From CALNYS01 sp964639935 (GTDB lineage: Bacteria; Planctomycetota; Phycisphaerae; Phycisphaerales; UBA1924), in the NCBI GenBank assembly GCA_964639935.1, contig CAZXGT010000033.1, positions 1 to 18,807 of the forward strand: DNA of 18,807 nt, read 5' to 3'. The position numbers and the translations under genes are program-made. The notes under the pieces are model-generated. The model was not told the origin of the DNA, searched no databases, and saw nothing but the letters and a program-made list of their open reading frames with translations. This document shows positions 1 to 7,507 of this stretch, in pieces; positions within the stretch are counted from its first letter, which is position 1; every line of letters starts with the position of its first letter.

Positions 1-942
1 ATCGCCGCCCCCGCTCCCTCCGCCTCGCGCGCCGCGACCGCGAGCGCCGTCTGGGAGCTGACGAAGCCGGGCATCACGCGGATGGTGCTCATCACGACGC
101 TCGTCGGGTTCATCCTCGGAGCGCTCGGGTTCACCTGGACTCTTCCTGAGCTCGCGCTGACGCTCGCGGCGACGATGGTCGGCACCGCCTTCTCGAGCGC
201 CGGCGCCAATGCGCTGAATATGTGGCTCGAGCGCCGGCGCGACGCCCTCATGACACGAACCGCTGGACGCCCGGTGCCCTCCGGTCGGCTTTCTCCAACC
301 GCGGCCCTGAACATCGGGCTGGCGTGCTCGATCGTCGGGCCCTCGCTCCTGTGCGCCTGGGCCTCTCCCGCCGCCGCCGTGATCGCGGCGTCGACCATCC
401 TCCTCTATGTCGCCGTCTACACGCCGCTCAAGCCGGTGACGCCGCTCTCGACCATCGTCGGAGCGCTGCCGGGGGCGCTCCCCCCGCTCATCGGCTTCGC
501 CGCCGCGTTCCCGATGTCGGGCTCCTTCGCCGCCCTCGCTGATCCCGCGGGCTGGTCGCTGGTGGCCCTGATGGCCGTGTGGCAGATCCCGCACTTCCTG
601 GCGATCGCGTGGATGTACAAGGATGATTACGCGGCGGGCGGGCATCGTCTGATTACGTCCGAAGACCCGACGGGCGCCCGCACCGCGACGGCCGCGCTCA
701 TCTGGATCGCGGCGCTCTTCCCCGTCTCGCTCGCGCCGGTTCTCGCGATGCCCGGCCTGCTCGGGTGGCCGTACATCGCGCTCGCGACGTTCATGAACCT
801 TGTGTTCGCCGCCGCCGCGGTCCGCTTTGCCCGCGAACGGGCCCGACCGCGTGCGGTGAAGATGTTTCTCGTCTCGATCGCATGGTTGCCTCTCGTGCTC
901 TTGGCGATGGTCGGCGAGGCGACGCTCCGCACGCTGCTCTGA
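1..942 (+). CDS. ctaB: Heme O synthase (protoheme IX farnesyltransferase), 5' partial
   Basis: Membrane prenyltransferase that adds a farnesyl group to heme b to make heme O for haem-copper oxidases. The reading frame is open from base 1, and the residues WELTKPGITRMVLITTLVGF before and across the first in-frame ATG (82) match the normal family N-terminus. The true start therefore lies upstream of the window and the ATG at 82 is internal. The first polyprenyl-diphosphate/Mg site is seen as NMWLERRRDALMTRT followed by GRPVPSGRLSP, and the second as YKDDYAAGGHRL. Several hydrophobic membrane segments follow, as expected for the UbiA superfamily. The stop is 3 bases before the next ATG, and the following ABC and SCO genes support an oxidase-assembly unit. 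Family assignment is secure. Cytochrome oxidase subunit genes, if linked, would lie upstream. Confidence 0.93.
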   Translation: MAAPAPSASRAATASAVWELTKPGITRMVLITTLVGFILGALGFTWTLPELALTLAATMVGTAFSSAGANALNMWLERRRDALMTRTAGRPVPSGRLSPTAALNIGLACSIVGPSLLCAWASPAAAVIAASTILLYVAVYTPLKPVTPLSTIVGALPGALPPLIGFAAAFPMSGSFAALADPAGWSLVALMAVWQIPHFLAIAWMYKDDYAAGGHRLITSEDPTGARTATAALIWIAALFPVSLAPVLAMPGLLGWPYIALATFMNLVFAAAAVRFARERARPRAVKMFLVSIAWLPLVLLAMVGEATLRTLL

Positions 943-945
943 CCG

Positions 946-1875
946 ATGCCCGCCCTTGAAGCACGAGGCCTCACGCGAACCTACCCCGCCCGCCGCGGCG
1001 CCCAGGCCATCACCGCGCTCGACCGCTTTTCGATCGCGATCCACGCCGGCGAGCACGTCGCCCTGCTCGGGCCCAACGGGGCCGGGAAGTCCACTTTTCT
1101 TCGCCTCGTGTGCGCCCTCGACCGCGCGGATCGCGGCGAGATCCTGCTCTTCGGTGCGCCGCCCGCGCGGGCTCGCCGGCGTCTCGGCGTGATCTTTCAG
1201 CGTCCGGCTCTCGATCCGGTGCTGACCATCCGCGAGAATCTCGCGCTCGCCGCGTCGCTCTACGGCCTGTCCGATGCGCGCGACCGCGTCGATGCGGCCG
1301 CCGCGAGCGTGGACATCGCCGACCGGCTCGATTCGCGCGTCGGCTCGCTCTCGGGCGGCCTGGCGCGCCGGGCCGATCTCGCGCGCGCGCTCCTGGCCGA
1401 GCCCGACCTGCTGCTTCTGGACGAGCCGACGACCGGGCTCGACCATGCGGCCCGAGCTCGGTTTCTCGACGCGATCGAGGAGCGGCGGAGGCAGCGGCCG
1501 GACCTGACGATCCTCATGAGCACGCACCTGATGGACGAGGCGGAGCGCGCGACGCGCGTTGCGCTGCTCGACCGCGGTCGGCTGGTCGCGGACGCCCCGC
1601 CGGAGGAGCTTCGCGCGTCCGTCGGCGCCGGGCGACTGATCCACACGTCGAGCGTCGCTCGGAGCGCCCTTGAGGGCGCTCGCCTCGATATTGCTGAGCG
1701 CGACGGGCGTCTGCGCGCCACCGGCGGACCCGAGCAGCTCGAACACGCCGCGACCGAGCTCATCGCCGCGGGCGTCGCCTTCGAGGTCGCCCCGCCAACC
1801 CTCGGAGACGCCTACCTGCACCTGACCGGACGCGATCTGGCCGATGCCGAGCCGGTCGCGGAGGGCGCGGCATGA
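946..1875 (+). CDS. ABC transporter ATP-binding protein
   Basis: Cytoplasmic ATPase of an ABC-2 type exporter, 309 residues. Walker A is GPNGAGKST (residues 42-50), the Q-loop glutamine is near residue 85 (IFQRP), the signature is LSGGL (135-139), Walker B is LLLLDE (155-160) and the switch histidine is in STHLMDEAE (H194). All catalytic elements are intact. A C-terminal extension of about 90 residues after the nucleotide-binding domain is typical of the CcmA/NodI/DrrA-like drug and lipid exporter class. The gene starts 3 bases after the heme O synthase stop and ends in an ATGA overlap with the permease gene, so translational coupling is likely. Its place between heme O synthase and SCO suggests a role in respiratory-chain assembly. 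The substrate cannot be read from the sequence. Confidence 0.92.
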   Translation: MPALEARGLTRTYPARRGAQAITALDRFSIAIHAGEHVALLGPNGAGKSTFLRLVCALDRADRGEILLFGAPPARARRRLGVIFQRPALDPVLTIRENLALAASLYGLSDARDRVDAAAASVDIADRLDSRVGSLSGGLARRADLARALLAEPDLLLLDEPTTGLDHAARARFLDAIEERRRQRPDLTILMSTHLMDEAERATRVALLDRGRLVADAPPEELRASVGAGRLIHTSSVARSALEGARLDIAERDGRLRATGGPEQLEHAATELIAAGVAFEVAPPTLGDAYLHLTGRDLADAEPVAEGAA

Positions 1876-2618
1876 GCGCCGCCGCCTCTCTCGCCAGACG
1901 CGAGCTTCTCCGGCTGAGGCGACAACCGTCCCGGCTGATCGCGACGATCGGCACGCCGGCCATGCTGTGGGTGTTCTTCGCGTCGGGGTTCGCGGGATCC
2001 TTTGAGCCCCCGGGCAAGGGTGATCTTTCCTACGCGGCGTTCTTCCTCCCCAGCGCGGCGACGCTCGCGGTCCTGTTCTCATCGATCTTCGCGGCGATGA
2101 GTCTGATACAGGATCGCTCCGAGGGATTCTTGCAGGCGGCGCTGGTGTCGCCGGCGCCGCGGAGCTCGATCGCGCTGGCCAAGGCGGGCGGAGCGACGGC
2201 CGTCGCGTTGATTCAGTCAGTCGTTCTGCTGGCACCGGCGCCGCTCGTTGGGCTCTCGCCGCCGGTTGAGGGCTACCTGCTCGCGGCGGTCGCCCTCGCG
2301 CTGACCGCGGCGGCGGTGACGTCGCTCGGGCTGGCGCTGGCGTGGATCGTCAACTCAAGCGAGGGGTTCCACGGCGTGATGAACGCGCTGCTGATGCCGA
2401 TGTGGCTGCTCTCAGGCGCGCTCTTCCCGGTGGATTCTGCCGCGCCGTGGCTCGCGGTCGTCGCGACGCTCAACCCGCTGACCTGGTGCACGACGGCGGT
2501 CCGGGCAAGCCTGCTCGGCGATCCCTTCCCTACGCTTCACTGGATCGGGGCCGTCTGCTTCGCCGTCGCTTCGATCGCCTTCGCCGCCACCGTCATGTCC
2601 TCCCGGAGGTCCGCATGA
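1872..2618 (+). CDS. ABC-2 type transporter permease
   Basis: Integral membrane partner of the preceding ATPase, 248 residues. Hydrophobic segments are spread along the chain. The ABC-2 hallmark near the C-terminus is present: a membrane segment with MPMWLLSGALFPVDSAAPWL, then LNPLTWCTTAVRASLLG. The central segment with SLIQDRSEGFLQAALVSPAPR is the amphipathic coupling region usual for the family. It overlaps the upstream stop by 4 bases (ATGA), and its own stop overlaps the SCO start in the same way, so all three proteins are probably made from one mRNA. One permease gene of this size implies a homodimeric transporter. Known relatives export small molecules or polysaccharide precursors; the oxidase-assembly context is the only clue here. 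Confidence 0.9.
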   Translation: MSAAASLARRELLRLRRQPSRLIATIGTPAMLWVFFASGFAGSFEPPGKGDLSYAAFFLPSAATLAVLFSSIFAAMSLIQDRSEGFLQAALVSPAPRSSIALAKAGGATAVALIQSVVLLAPAPLVGLSPPVEGYLLAAVALALTAAAVTSLGLALAWIVNSSEGFHGVMNALLMPMWLLSGALFPVDSAAPWLAVVATLNPLTWCTTAVRASLLGDPFPTLHWIGAVCFAVASIAFAATVMSSRRSA

Positions 2619-3214
2619 TCCGCCCGCTGCTCGCCGTTCTCCTCGCGGTATCGCTCGCCGCCTGTTATCGCGGGCCGGGGCCGATGTCGCCGGATCCGGG
2701 CACCGAGGTGATGACCATCCCGAGCTTCACGCTCACGGATCAGACCGGAACCGAACGAACCGAACGGATGTTCCGCCGCGCGGGCGTGACCGTGCTCGCG
2801 TTCACGTTCACGAGCTGCCCGCTCGTCTGCCCGATGATGAACAACCAGATGCTTCGCCTGCAGCGCGAGACGCGGGGACTGCCGGTTCACAGCGTGTCGA
2901 TCTCGGTGGATCCCGAACGCGACACGCCGGAGAAGCTCGCCGAGCACGCGGCGGCGATCGGCGCCGACACATCGCGATGGACATTTCTGACCGGGGACTA
3001 TGAGACGGTCAAACGCATCAGCGAGGAGGGTCTGAAGCTCGCGCTCGGCGCAGAAGGTCCGATCAACCTGGACCTCCCGCAGGAAGCGCTGAACTCCATG
3101 CACTCGCGCCGGTTCGTGCTGATTCGCTCTGACGGGCGCCCGATCGCGCTCTACGACGGGGACGATCCCGAAGAGGTGGATCGCCTTATCGCGCGGATCA
3201 GGGCGGCCTTCTGA
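2615..3214 (+). CDS. SCO1/SenC-family copper lipoprotein
   Basis: Thioredoxin-fold copper chaperone/thiol reductase that helps assemble the CuA centre of cytochrome c oxidase, 199 residues. The start is the ATG overlapping the permease stop (ATGA), preceded by GGAGGT at 2605-2610; longer in-frame extensions merely shadow the permease gene. The N-terminus MIRPLLAVLLAVSLAAC is a lipoprotein signal with lipobox LAAC (lipidated Cys17), placing the protein on the outer face of the inner membrane. The copper site is complete: C68 and C72 in TSCPLVCP and the distal H163 in MHSRRFVLI. SVDPERDTPEKL is also family-typical. Together with heme O synthase, this points to oxidase maturation. Confidence 0.95.
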   Translation: MIRPLLAVLLAVSLAACYRGPGPMSPDPGTEVMTIPSFTLTDQTGTERTERMFRRAGVTVLAFTFTSCPLVCPMMNNQMLRLQRETRGLPVHSVSISVDPERDTPEKLAEHAAAIGADTSRWTFLTGDYETVKRISEEGLKLALGAEGPINLDLPQEALNSMHSRRFVLIRSDGRPIALYDGDDPEEVDRLIARIRAAF

Positions 3215-3228
3215 GTCGAAAGAACCTG

Positions 3229-3272
3229 AAAAAGAAAAACGACGCCAGGGCCTCCTCCGTGCCCCGGCGTCG
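3229..3272 (-). terminator. Rho-independent terminator of the PEP-CTERM-like gene
   Basis: Inverted repeat 3240-3251 / 3261-3272 forms a 12-bp stem with one A-C mismatch and a 9-base loop. Read on the minus strand, the stem is followed by TTTTTCTTTTT (complement of 3229-3239). The T-tract lies only on the minus side, so it terminates the gene ending at 3326; read from the plus strand the hairpin may still help end the SCO transcript. Confidence 0.85.
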
Positions 3273-3325
3273 CGTAGCCCGAGCTCCGCTGAGGGCGCCC
3301 AGGTGAGTCGCTTTGCGTTGATGAT

Positions 3326-3937
3326 TCACCGGCGGCGTCGACCGGCGGCGAGAAGGCCGCTGACGCCCAGGAGCGCCGCGGCGCCGGGCGTCGGGACCTC
3401 GCCGCGCGGCGTGACGATCACGTCGAAAACCGCGTCCTGATAGTCCCAGTCGCTGCGCTTCGGCGCCCGGATGTCCTCCATCCCGAGTCGCCAGCGGACC
3501 CCGATCTCGGTGTGATCTTCATCGAAGCCGAACTGGTTGAAGTCGTCGCTCACGTCGCTTCGCATGACGTCGCCGAGCTCGACGAGATCGCGATAGCCCT
3601 TTGTGATGTGGTAACCGAAGTGAAGCGTCGCGCCGGCGTCGTGCCAGCCGAGATCGACCCGCGAGCCAGCCGCGTCCTTGCTGTGAAAGAGCCGTGTACC
3701 GAGCCCGGCGAGCCCGGTGTCGGCCGCGGCGTTGAAGCCGCCGTCGATCTGACTGCCGGCGAAGTAAACGTCGCCAGCCGCGGCCGCCCACGCTCCGATG
3801 AGCTCGACGCGCACGTCGCCGGCGCGGTCGAGGGTCACCGGCGCCTCGAGCTCGAGGAAGCCGCCGAGCGCGCTCCCGCTCGCGGCAAGCGCCGCGCCGA
3901 AGATCATGCCGAACCGAACCGTTGTGCCAATGCTCAT
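3326..3937 (-). CDS. Secreted PEP-CTERM-like protein with a DUF4114-like motif
   Basis: Predicted exported protein of 203 residues, function unknown. The ATG at 3937 is preferred over one 11 codons upstream because it follows GGAGCG and begins directly with a signal peptide (MSIGTTVRFGMIFGAALAASGSALG). The mature part has no recognised enzyme motif. Near the C-terminus DWDYQDAVFDVIV resembles the D-x-DYND-hydrophobic signature of DUF4114, a domain often seen in PEP-CTERM proteins. The tail is VPTPGAAALLG, a hydrophobic stretch (VSGLLAAG) and RRRR, the tripartite sorting layout, here with PTPGA instead of PEP and a short membrane segment. It is a monocistronic unit with its own terminator, divergent from the carboxylase gene and unrelated to its metabolic neighbours. 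Confidence 0.8.
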   Translation of the reverse strand: MSIGTTVRFGMIFGAALAASGSALGGFLELEAPVTLDRAGDVRVELIGAWAAAAGDVYFAGSQIDGGFNAAADTGLAGLGTRLFHSKDAAGSRVDLGWHDAGATLHFGYHITKGYRDLVELGDVMRSDVSDDFNQFGFDEDHTEIGVRWRLGMEDIRAPKRSDWDYQDAVFDVIVTPRGEVPTPGAAALLGVSGLLAAGRRRR

Positions 3938-4237
3938 CTTGTCGCTCCGTTTCTGCGGCCCCAGCGGCAATCGCGCCGCTGCCCGCTTCTTCAGGGTCGA
4001 ATACCCGGCGAAGGCCGCAAGAGCTGATCCCCGATCGCGGACGGGTGGAGAGGAATGCGCCGGTGGCGCGCCTCGGCGTCGTTATCGGTCGCGCGGGGTC
4101 AGGCTGAACGAGAGGGTGCTTCGGGTGCTGCTCCGGTGAGGTCGGTCCGGTCGTCGCTACACTCGCCCCCATCGCTGAGACCGCGCGACGCTGCTTGCCG
4201 GATCGTCGCCGGCGATTCCTCTGAAAGGTCGATGCCG
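3938..4237. other. Intergenic region between divergent genes
   Basis: About 300 bases separate the PEP-CTERM-like gene from the carboxylase gene. The frame continuous with the carboxylase stays open upstream, but that stretch is rich in Arg and Ser and lacks family similarity, so I do not treat it as coding. It holds a possible minus 10 box (TACACT, 4158-4163) for the carboxylase. I see no further repeat, operator or RNA gene in it. Confidence 0.5.
4158..4163 (+). promoter_or_regulatory. Possible -10 box (TACACT) of the carboxylase gene
   Basis: TACACT in GC-rich surroundings, 74 bases before the proposed start. No convincing -35 element is visible at the usual distance. Its main support is that similar TAxxCT hexamers occur in front of other transcription units here (9989, 13051, 17394). 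Confidence 0.3.
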
Positions 4238-5881
4238 ATGCCCTCCTCTACGATCTCCCCGCTCCGCGCCGCTGTTGAAGAGTTTCGCTCGATTGAGCAG
4301 GTCATCCGCCTGGGCGGCGGCGAGAAGGCGATCGACCGTCAGCATTCGAAGGGCCGGCTGACCGCGAGGGAACGGATCGAGCGGCTCGTCGACCATGGCT
4401 CGGTCTTCACCGAGCTTGGTCTGTGGTCGGCCTACGAGATGTACGAGCGGTACGGCGGGGCGCCCGGCGCCGGAGTCGTGACGGGGGTGGGGCGCGTCGC
4501 GGGCCGGCGGGCGATGGTCATCGCCAACGACGCGACGGTAAAGGCGGGCGCGTTCTTCCCGATGACGTGCAAGAAGATCATCCGGGCGCAGAACGTCGCG
4601 GCGATGGCGCGCCTCCCGCTCATTTACCTTGTGGATTCGGCCGGCGTCTTTCTCCCGCTGCAGGAGGACGTGTTCCCGGACACGGACGACTTCGGGCGGA
4701 TCTTCCGCAACAACGCGGTCATCAGCGCCGAAGGCGTGCCGCAGCTGGCCGCGATCATGGGCTTTTGCGTCGCGGGCGGCGGGTACCTGCCGGTGCTCTG
4801 CGACACGCTCTTGATGACGGAGGGGTCGGGGCTGTATCTCGCGGGCCCAGCGCTCGTGAGGGCGGCGATCGGGCAGGAGGTTGATTCTGAGGATCTCGGC
4901 GGCGCGAGCATGCACGCGGAGATCTCCGGGACGATCGACTTCAAGGAGAAGGACGACGACGCCTGCCTCGCGCGGCTTCGCTCGCTCATGGACGCCCGGC
5001 AGGACGTGGCGCCGGCGTCGGATCCGCCGCACGAGTCGCGGCCGCCAGCGCGTGATCCGAAGGAGGCGTATCAGATCGTGGGCGAGGCGAACCAGACCAC
5101 CCAGTACGACATGCGCGAGCTTCTCGACTGCTTCCTCGACGCGGGTTCCACCGACGAGTACAAGGCGGATTACGGCCAGTCCATCATCACGGCCTACGCG
5201 CGGATCGGCGGGCGGCCGTGCGGCGTGGTGGCCAATCAGCGCAAGGTGACCTTCCGGAAGCAGCCGGGCGGGAAGGCGGGACCGTCGAAGTCGGTGAACA
5301 TGCCGGCGGTGATCTACGACGACGCGGCGGACAAGGCGGCGCGGTTCATCATGGACTGCAATCAGCGCCGGATCCCGATCGTGTTCGTCCACGACACCAC
5401 GGGCTTCATGGTCGGGCGCGACTCGGAGCAGGCGGGGATCATCCGGTCCGGGGCGAAGATGGTTAACGCGATGAGCAACTGCGTGGTGCCAAAGATCTCC
5501 CTCATCGTCGGCGGATCCTACGGGGCCGGGAACTACGCAATGTGCGGGCGAGCGTTCGACCCGTTCCTCACCTACGCGTGGCCGTCGACGCGCGTAGCGG
5601 TCATGGGCGCCAAGTCCGCCTCGGGCACGCTCGCGATGATCGAGGAGAAAGCACGCGAGCGCAAGGGCGAGACCATCGACGAAGAAACGCACGCGGCGAT
5701 CATGAAAGCCGTGGAGGACTCCTACAACGAGCAGCAGGACATCCGCCACGCCGCGGCCCGAGGCTGGCTCGACCGCATCATCGCCCCCGAAGAGACGCAC
5801 GCCGAGCTCGCCGAAGCGCTCGCGATGACGCGGGACTGGCCGCGGGAGCGGACGTTCGTGACGGGCGTGCTGCAGGTGTAG
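4238..5881 (+). CDS. liuB: Acyl-CoA carboxylase beta subunit, methylcrotonyl-CoA carboxylase type
   Basis: Carboxyltransferase subunit of a biotin-dependent acyl-CoA carboxylase, 547 residues, the usual length. The N-terminal crotonase-like half shows the MCC-beta pattern: SKGRLTARERIERLVD, IANDATVKAGAFFP, PLIYLVDSAGVFLPLQEDVF and the oxyanion loop VAGGGYLP (178-185). The C-terminal half shows GGSYGAGNYAMCGRAF. ANDATVKAG and the length favour methylcrotonyl- over propionyl-CoA carboxylase, and HMG-CoA lyase downstream agrees. GAAAGG at 4223-4228 gives a good spacing (9 bases) to ATG 4238; ATG 4232, two codons earlier, is possible. A working enzyme needs a biotin carboxylase/biotin carrier alpha subunit, which is not encoded in this window. 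The gene converges on the GntR gene with about 30 bases between stops. Confidence 0.9.
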   Translation: MPSSTISPLRAAVEEFRSIEQVIRLGGGEKAIDRQHSKGRLTARERIERLVDHGSVFTELGLWSAYEMYERYGGAPGAGVVTGVGRVAGRRAMVIANDATVKAGAFFPMTCKKIIRAQNVAAMARLPLIYLVDSAGVFLPLQEDVFPDTDDFGRIFRNNAVISAEGVPQLAAIMGFCVAGGGYLPVLCDTLLMTEGSGLYLAGPALVRAAIGQEVDSEDLGGASMHAEISGTIDFKEKDDDACLARLRSLMDARQDVAPASDPPHESRPPARDPKEAYQIVGEANQTTQYDMRELLDCFLDAGSTDEYKADYGQSIITAYARIGGRPCGVVANQRKVTFRKQPGGKAGPSKSVNMPAVIYDDAADKAARFIMDCNQRRIPIVFVHDTTGFMVGRDSEQAGIIRSGAKMVNAMSNCVVPKISLIVGGSYGAGNYAMCGRAFDPFLTYAWPSTRVAVMGAKSASGTLAMIEEKARERKGETIDEETHAAIMKAVEDSYNEQQDIRHAAARGWLDRIIAPEETHAELAEALAMTRDWPRERTFVTGVLQV

Positions 5882-5910
5882 CGCGCACTCCGATGGCGGC
5901 GGGCGGTGCG

Positions 5911-6567
5911 CTACTCGAGCCAGTCCAGAACGGGCGCTGTCTGTGCCTTCCAATGATCGATCAGCTCCGTGGTCGCGGCCTGCAGCTCGCCATTCTCGAT
6001 GAGATCCAGGATCGCGCTGTGTCCCTCCGCGTCGCCGCGAACCTTCCTCACCGTCTTCGGCTCGGCCCGGGCCCAGGCGATCTCGTAGCGCTGGAGGACG
6101 CCGGCGAGCCACTCGGCGAGCTGCGTGATCTTCGAGTTGTCGCACCCGGCGATGAGCAGGGCGTGCCAGAGGCTGTCGCGCTTGACGACCGAAACCGGGT
6201 CTGTCTCGCGAGCGAGCTCATCGTTGGTCAGCCGCAGCGCCTCCATCCGCTCGGGCTCGATGGCGCCGCCCTCGAGGAGCGCCATCGCGTGGAGGCCGGC
6301 GGCCATCTCGAAGAAATCACGGGCGTCGGCGGCGTTGAGCGGCGCCACACGGAACCCCTTTGCGGGGGCGGAGACCAGGAGACCCTCGCGCTCGAGCTGG
6401 ATCATCGCTTCACGCAGCGGCGTCCGGCTGACGCCCATCTGCTGGCTGACGGTCGACTCCCGGACAACCTGGCCAGGCGATAAATCGCCGGTGACGATAC
6501 GGTCGCGCAGCGCTTCGCGCACCTGTTCCCGTAAGCTCTGCCGCCTGATCGTCCCTGGATTGCTCAC
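5911..6567 (-). CDS. GntR-family transcriptional regulator, FCD subfamily
   Basis: DNA-binding regulator, 218 residues. The N-terminal winged helix-turn-helix is typical of GntR: SLREQVREALRDRIVTGDLS, then SQQMGVSRTPLREAMIQLER and EGLL. The C-terminal helical FCD effector domain keeps the metal-ligand set D131, H135 (DSLWHALL), H183 (EGHSAIL) and H205 (IDHWKAQ), so metal-assisted binding of a carboxylate or acyl ligand is plausible. The GTG start at 6567 is chosen because GGGAG lies 6 bases before it and the protein then starts just ahead of the DNA-binding domain; an ATG 12 codons upstream (6603) would run into the putative operator. It is divergent from the ATP-grasp/HMG-CoA lyase run and convergent with the carboxylase, so it is the best local candidate regulator of the leucine-degradation genes. 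Confidence 0.93.
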   Translation of the reverse strand: MSNPGTIRRQSLREQVREALRDRIVTGDLSPGQVVRESTVSQQMGVSRTPLREAMIQLEREGLLVSAPAKGFRVAPLNAADARDFFEMAAGLHAMALLEGGAIEPERMEALRLTNDELARETDPVSVVKRDSLWHALLIAGCDNSKITQLAEWLAGVLQRYEIAWARAEPKTVRKVRGDAEGHSAILDLIENGELQAATTELIDHWKAQTAPVLDWLE

Positions 6568-6598
6568 GCGCGTCTCCCTTCGGGTGAACCCCGAGAAT

Positions 6599-6613
6599 TG
6601 CATACGGTATACA
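6599..6613. promoter_or_regulatory. Putative GntR operator palindrome
   Basis: TGCATAC-G-GTATACA: two 7-base arms around a central G, with 6 of 7 positions matching as an inverted repeat. It lies in the 48-base gap between the divergent GntR start (6567) and the ATP-grasp start (6616) and is strikingly AT-rich for this region. FCD/GntR regulators usually bind short palindromes of this size and often repress themselves. On the minus strand the same bases contain TATACC and TATGCA, -10-like for the regulator gene. Confidence 0.6.
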
Positions 6614-6615
6614 GA

Positions 6616-7503
6616 ATGCCTCGGGATCTTCGCGTCGCCCTCGCCACCTGTCGCCGCCACCCGGGCCTTGCCGCCGGGGATGACGAGGCCCTGTCCGACG
6701 CGCTGGCGCCGCTCGGCATCGCCACTGAGCGTCCCGTCTGGTCGGATCCGGCGGTCGACTGGTCCGCCTTCGACGCGGTGCTCGTTCGGACGACCTGGGA
6801 CTACACGTCGCGGGTGGGCGAGTTCCTCGCGTGGATGCGCCGCGCGGCTGGCGCCACCGCGATCTTCAATCCGCCGGAGATCGCGGCGGCCAACCTGAAC
6901 AAGACGTACCTGAAGCAGGTGGAGGACTCCGCTGTGCCGACGGTGTGGGCGGATCGCGAGGCGGAGACGGACGGGGTTCTCGCGGCGCTCGCTGAGGCGC
7001 GGGATCGCGGGTGGGAGCGAATCGCGATGAAGCCCGCGGTCGGGGCGGGAGCGGAGCTGCTGAAGGTCGGCAAGCTTGGTGATGAGGGCGAATGGGCCGC
7101 GCACGCGGCGGCGATCCATCGGAACTCGGACGCGATGGTGCAGCCGTTTGTGGAATCGATCCGGGATCGCGGGGAGCTTTCGATCGTGCTGATCGACGGC
7201 GTCGCCACGCACGCGGTGCGGAAGACGCCGGCGGCGGGCGATCATCGCGTGCAGATGGAGTTCGGCGGGCGGTACAAGCTGGAAGAGCCGAGCGATGCGG
7301 CGAAGCTCGCGGCGGGCGCGGCGGCGGCGCTGTGGACCGAGACGCCGCTCTATGCGCGGATCGATCTGGTCGAGCCGGCGCCGGAGGAGTACCTGATTAT
7401 CGAGGTGGAGCTGGTGGAGCCGGAGCTGTTTTTTCCGCTGGCGCCACGGGCGGGCGAGGCGTTGGGCGTCGCGCTGCGCGAGCGCCTCGAAGCACTAGGA
7501 TGA
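6616..7503 (+). CDS. ATP-grasp protein, DcsG-like ligase family
   Basis: Probable ATP-dependent ligase of 295 residues. The pattern matches the RimK-like ATP-grasp group that includes the cycloserine enzyme DcsG: an N-terminal RVALATC and GDDEAL, VLVRTTWDYTSRVGEFLAW (57-73), NLNKTYLK (93-100), the ATP-contacting lysine in AMKPAVGAGA (K139), MVQPFVESI (174-182), GELSIVLIDG, THAVRKTPAAGDHRVQ (198-213), and the metal-binding end YARIDLV and EVELVEPELFF (D250, E265). It has no biotin attachment site and is far too short to be the missing biotin carboxylase subunit. ATG 6616 is used; no Shine-Dalgarno is visible and the nearby TTG (6598) falls in the operator. It ends just before HMG-CoA lyase and is probably co-transcribed. 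The substrate is unknown; the family match is from memory of motifs. Confidence 0.8.
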   Translation: MPRDLRVALATCRRHPGLAAGDDEALSDALAPLGIATERPVWSDPAVDWSAFDAVLVRTTWDYTSRVGEFLAWMRRAAGATAIFNPPEIAAANLNKTYLKQVEDSAVPTVWADREAETDGVLAALAEARDRGWERIAMKPAVGAGAELLKVGKLGDEGEWAAHAAAIHRNSDAMVQPFVESIRDRGELSIVLIDGVATHAVRKTPAAGDHRVQMEFGGRYKLEEPSDAAKLAAGAAAALWTETPLYARIDLVEPAPEEYLIIEVELVEPELFFPLAPRAGEALGVALRERLEALG

Positions 7504-7507
7504 TCGC

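Noticed and set aside
5883..5911. 6-bp inverted repeat (GCGCAC/GTGCGC) between the convergent carboxylase and GntR genes
   Set aside because: Short stem, 17-base loop and no T-run on either side; not enough for a terminator call.
4157..6145. 660-codon open frame on the minus strand
   Set aside because: Antisense shadow of the carboxylase beta gene with Arg/His/Asp-rich composition and no family pattern.
6616..7503. Missing biotin carboxylase (MCC alpha) subunit
   Set aside because: It is an ATP-grasp protein, but only 295 residues long, with DcsG-like motifs and no biotin carrier domain or AMKM attachment site.
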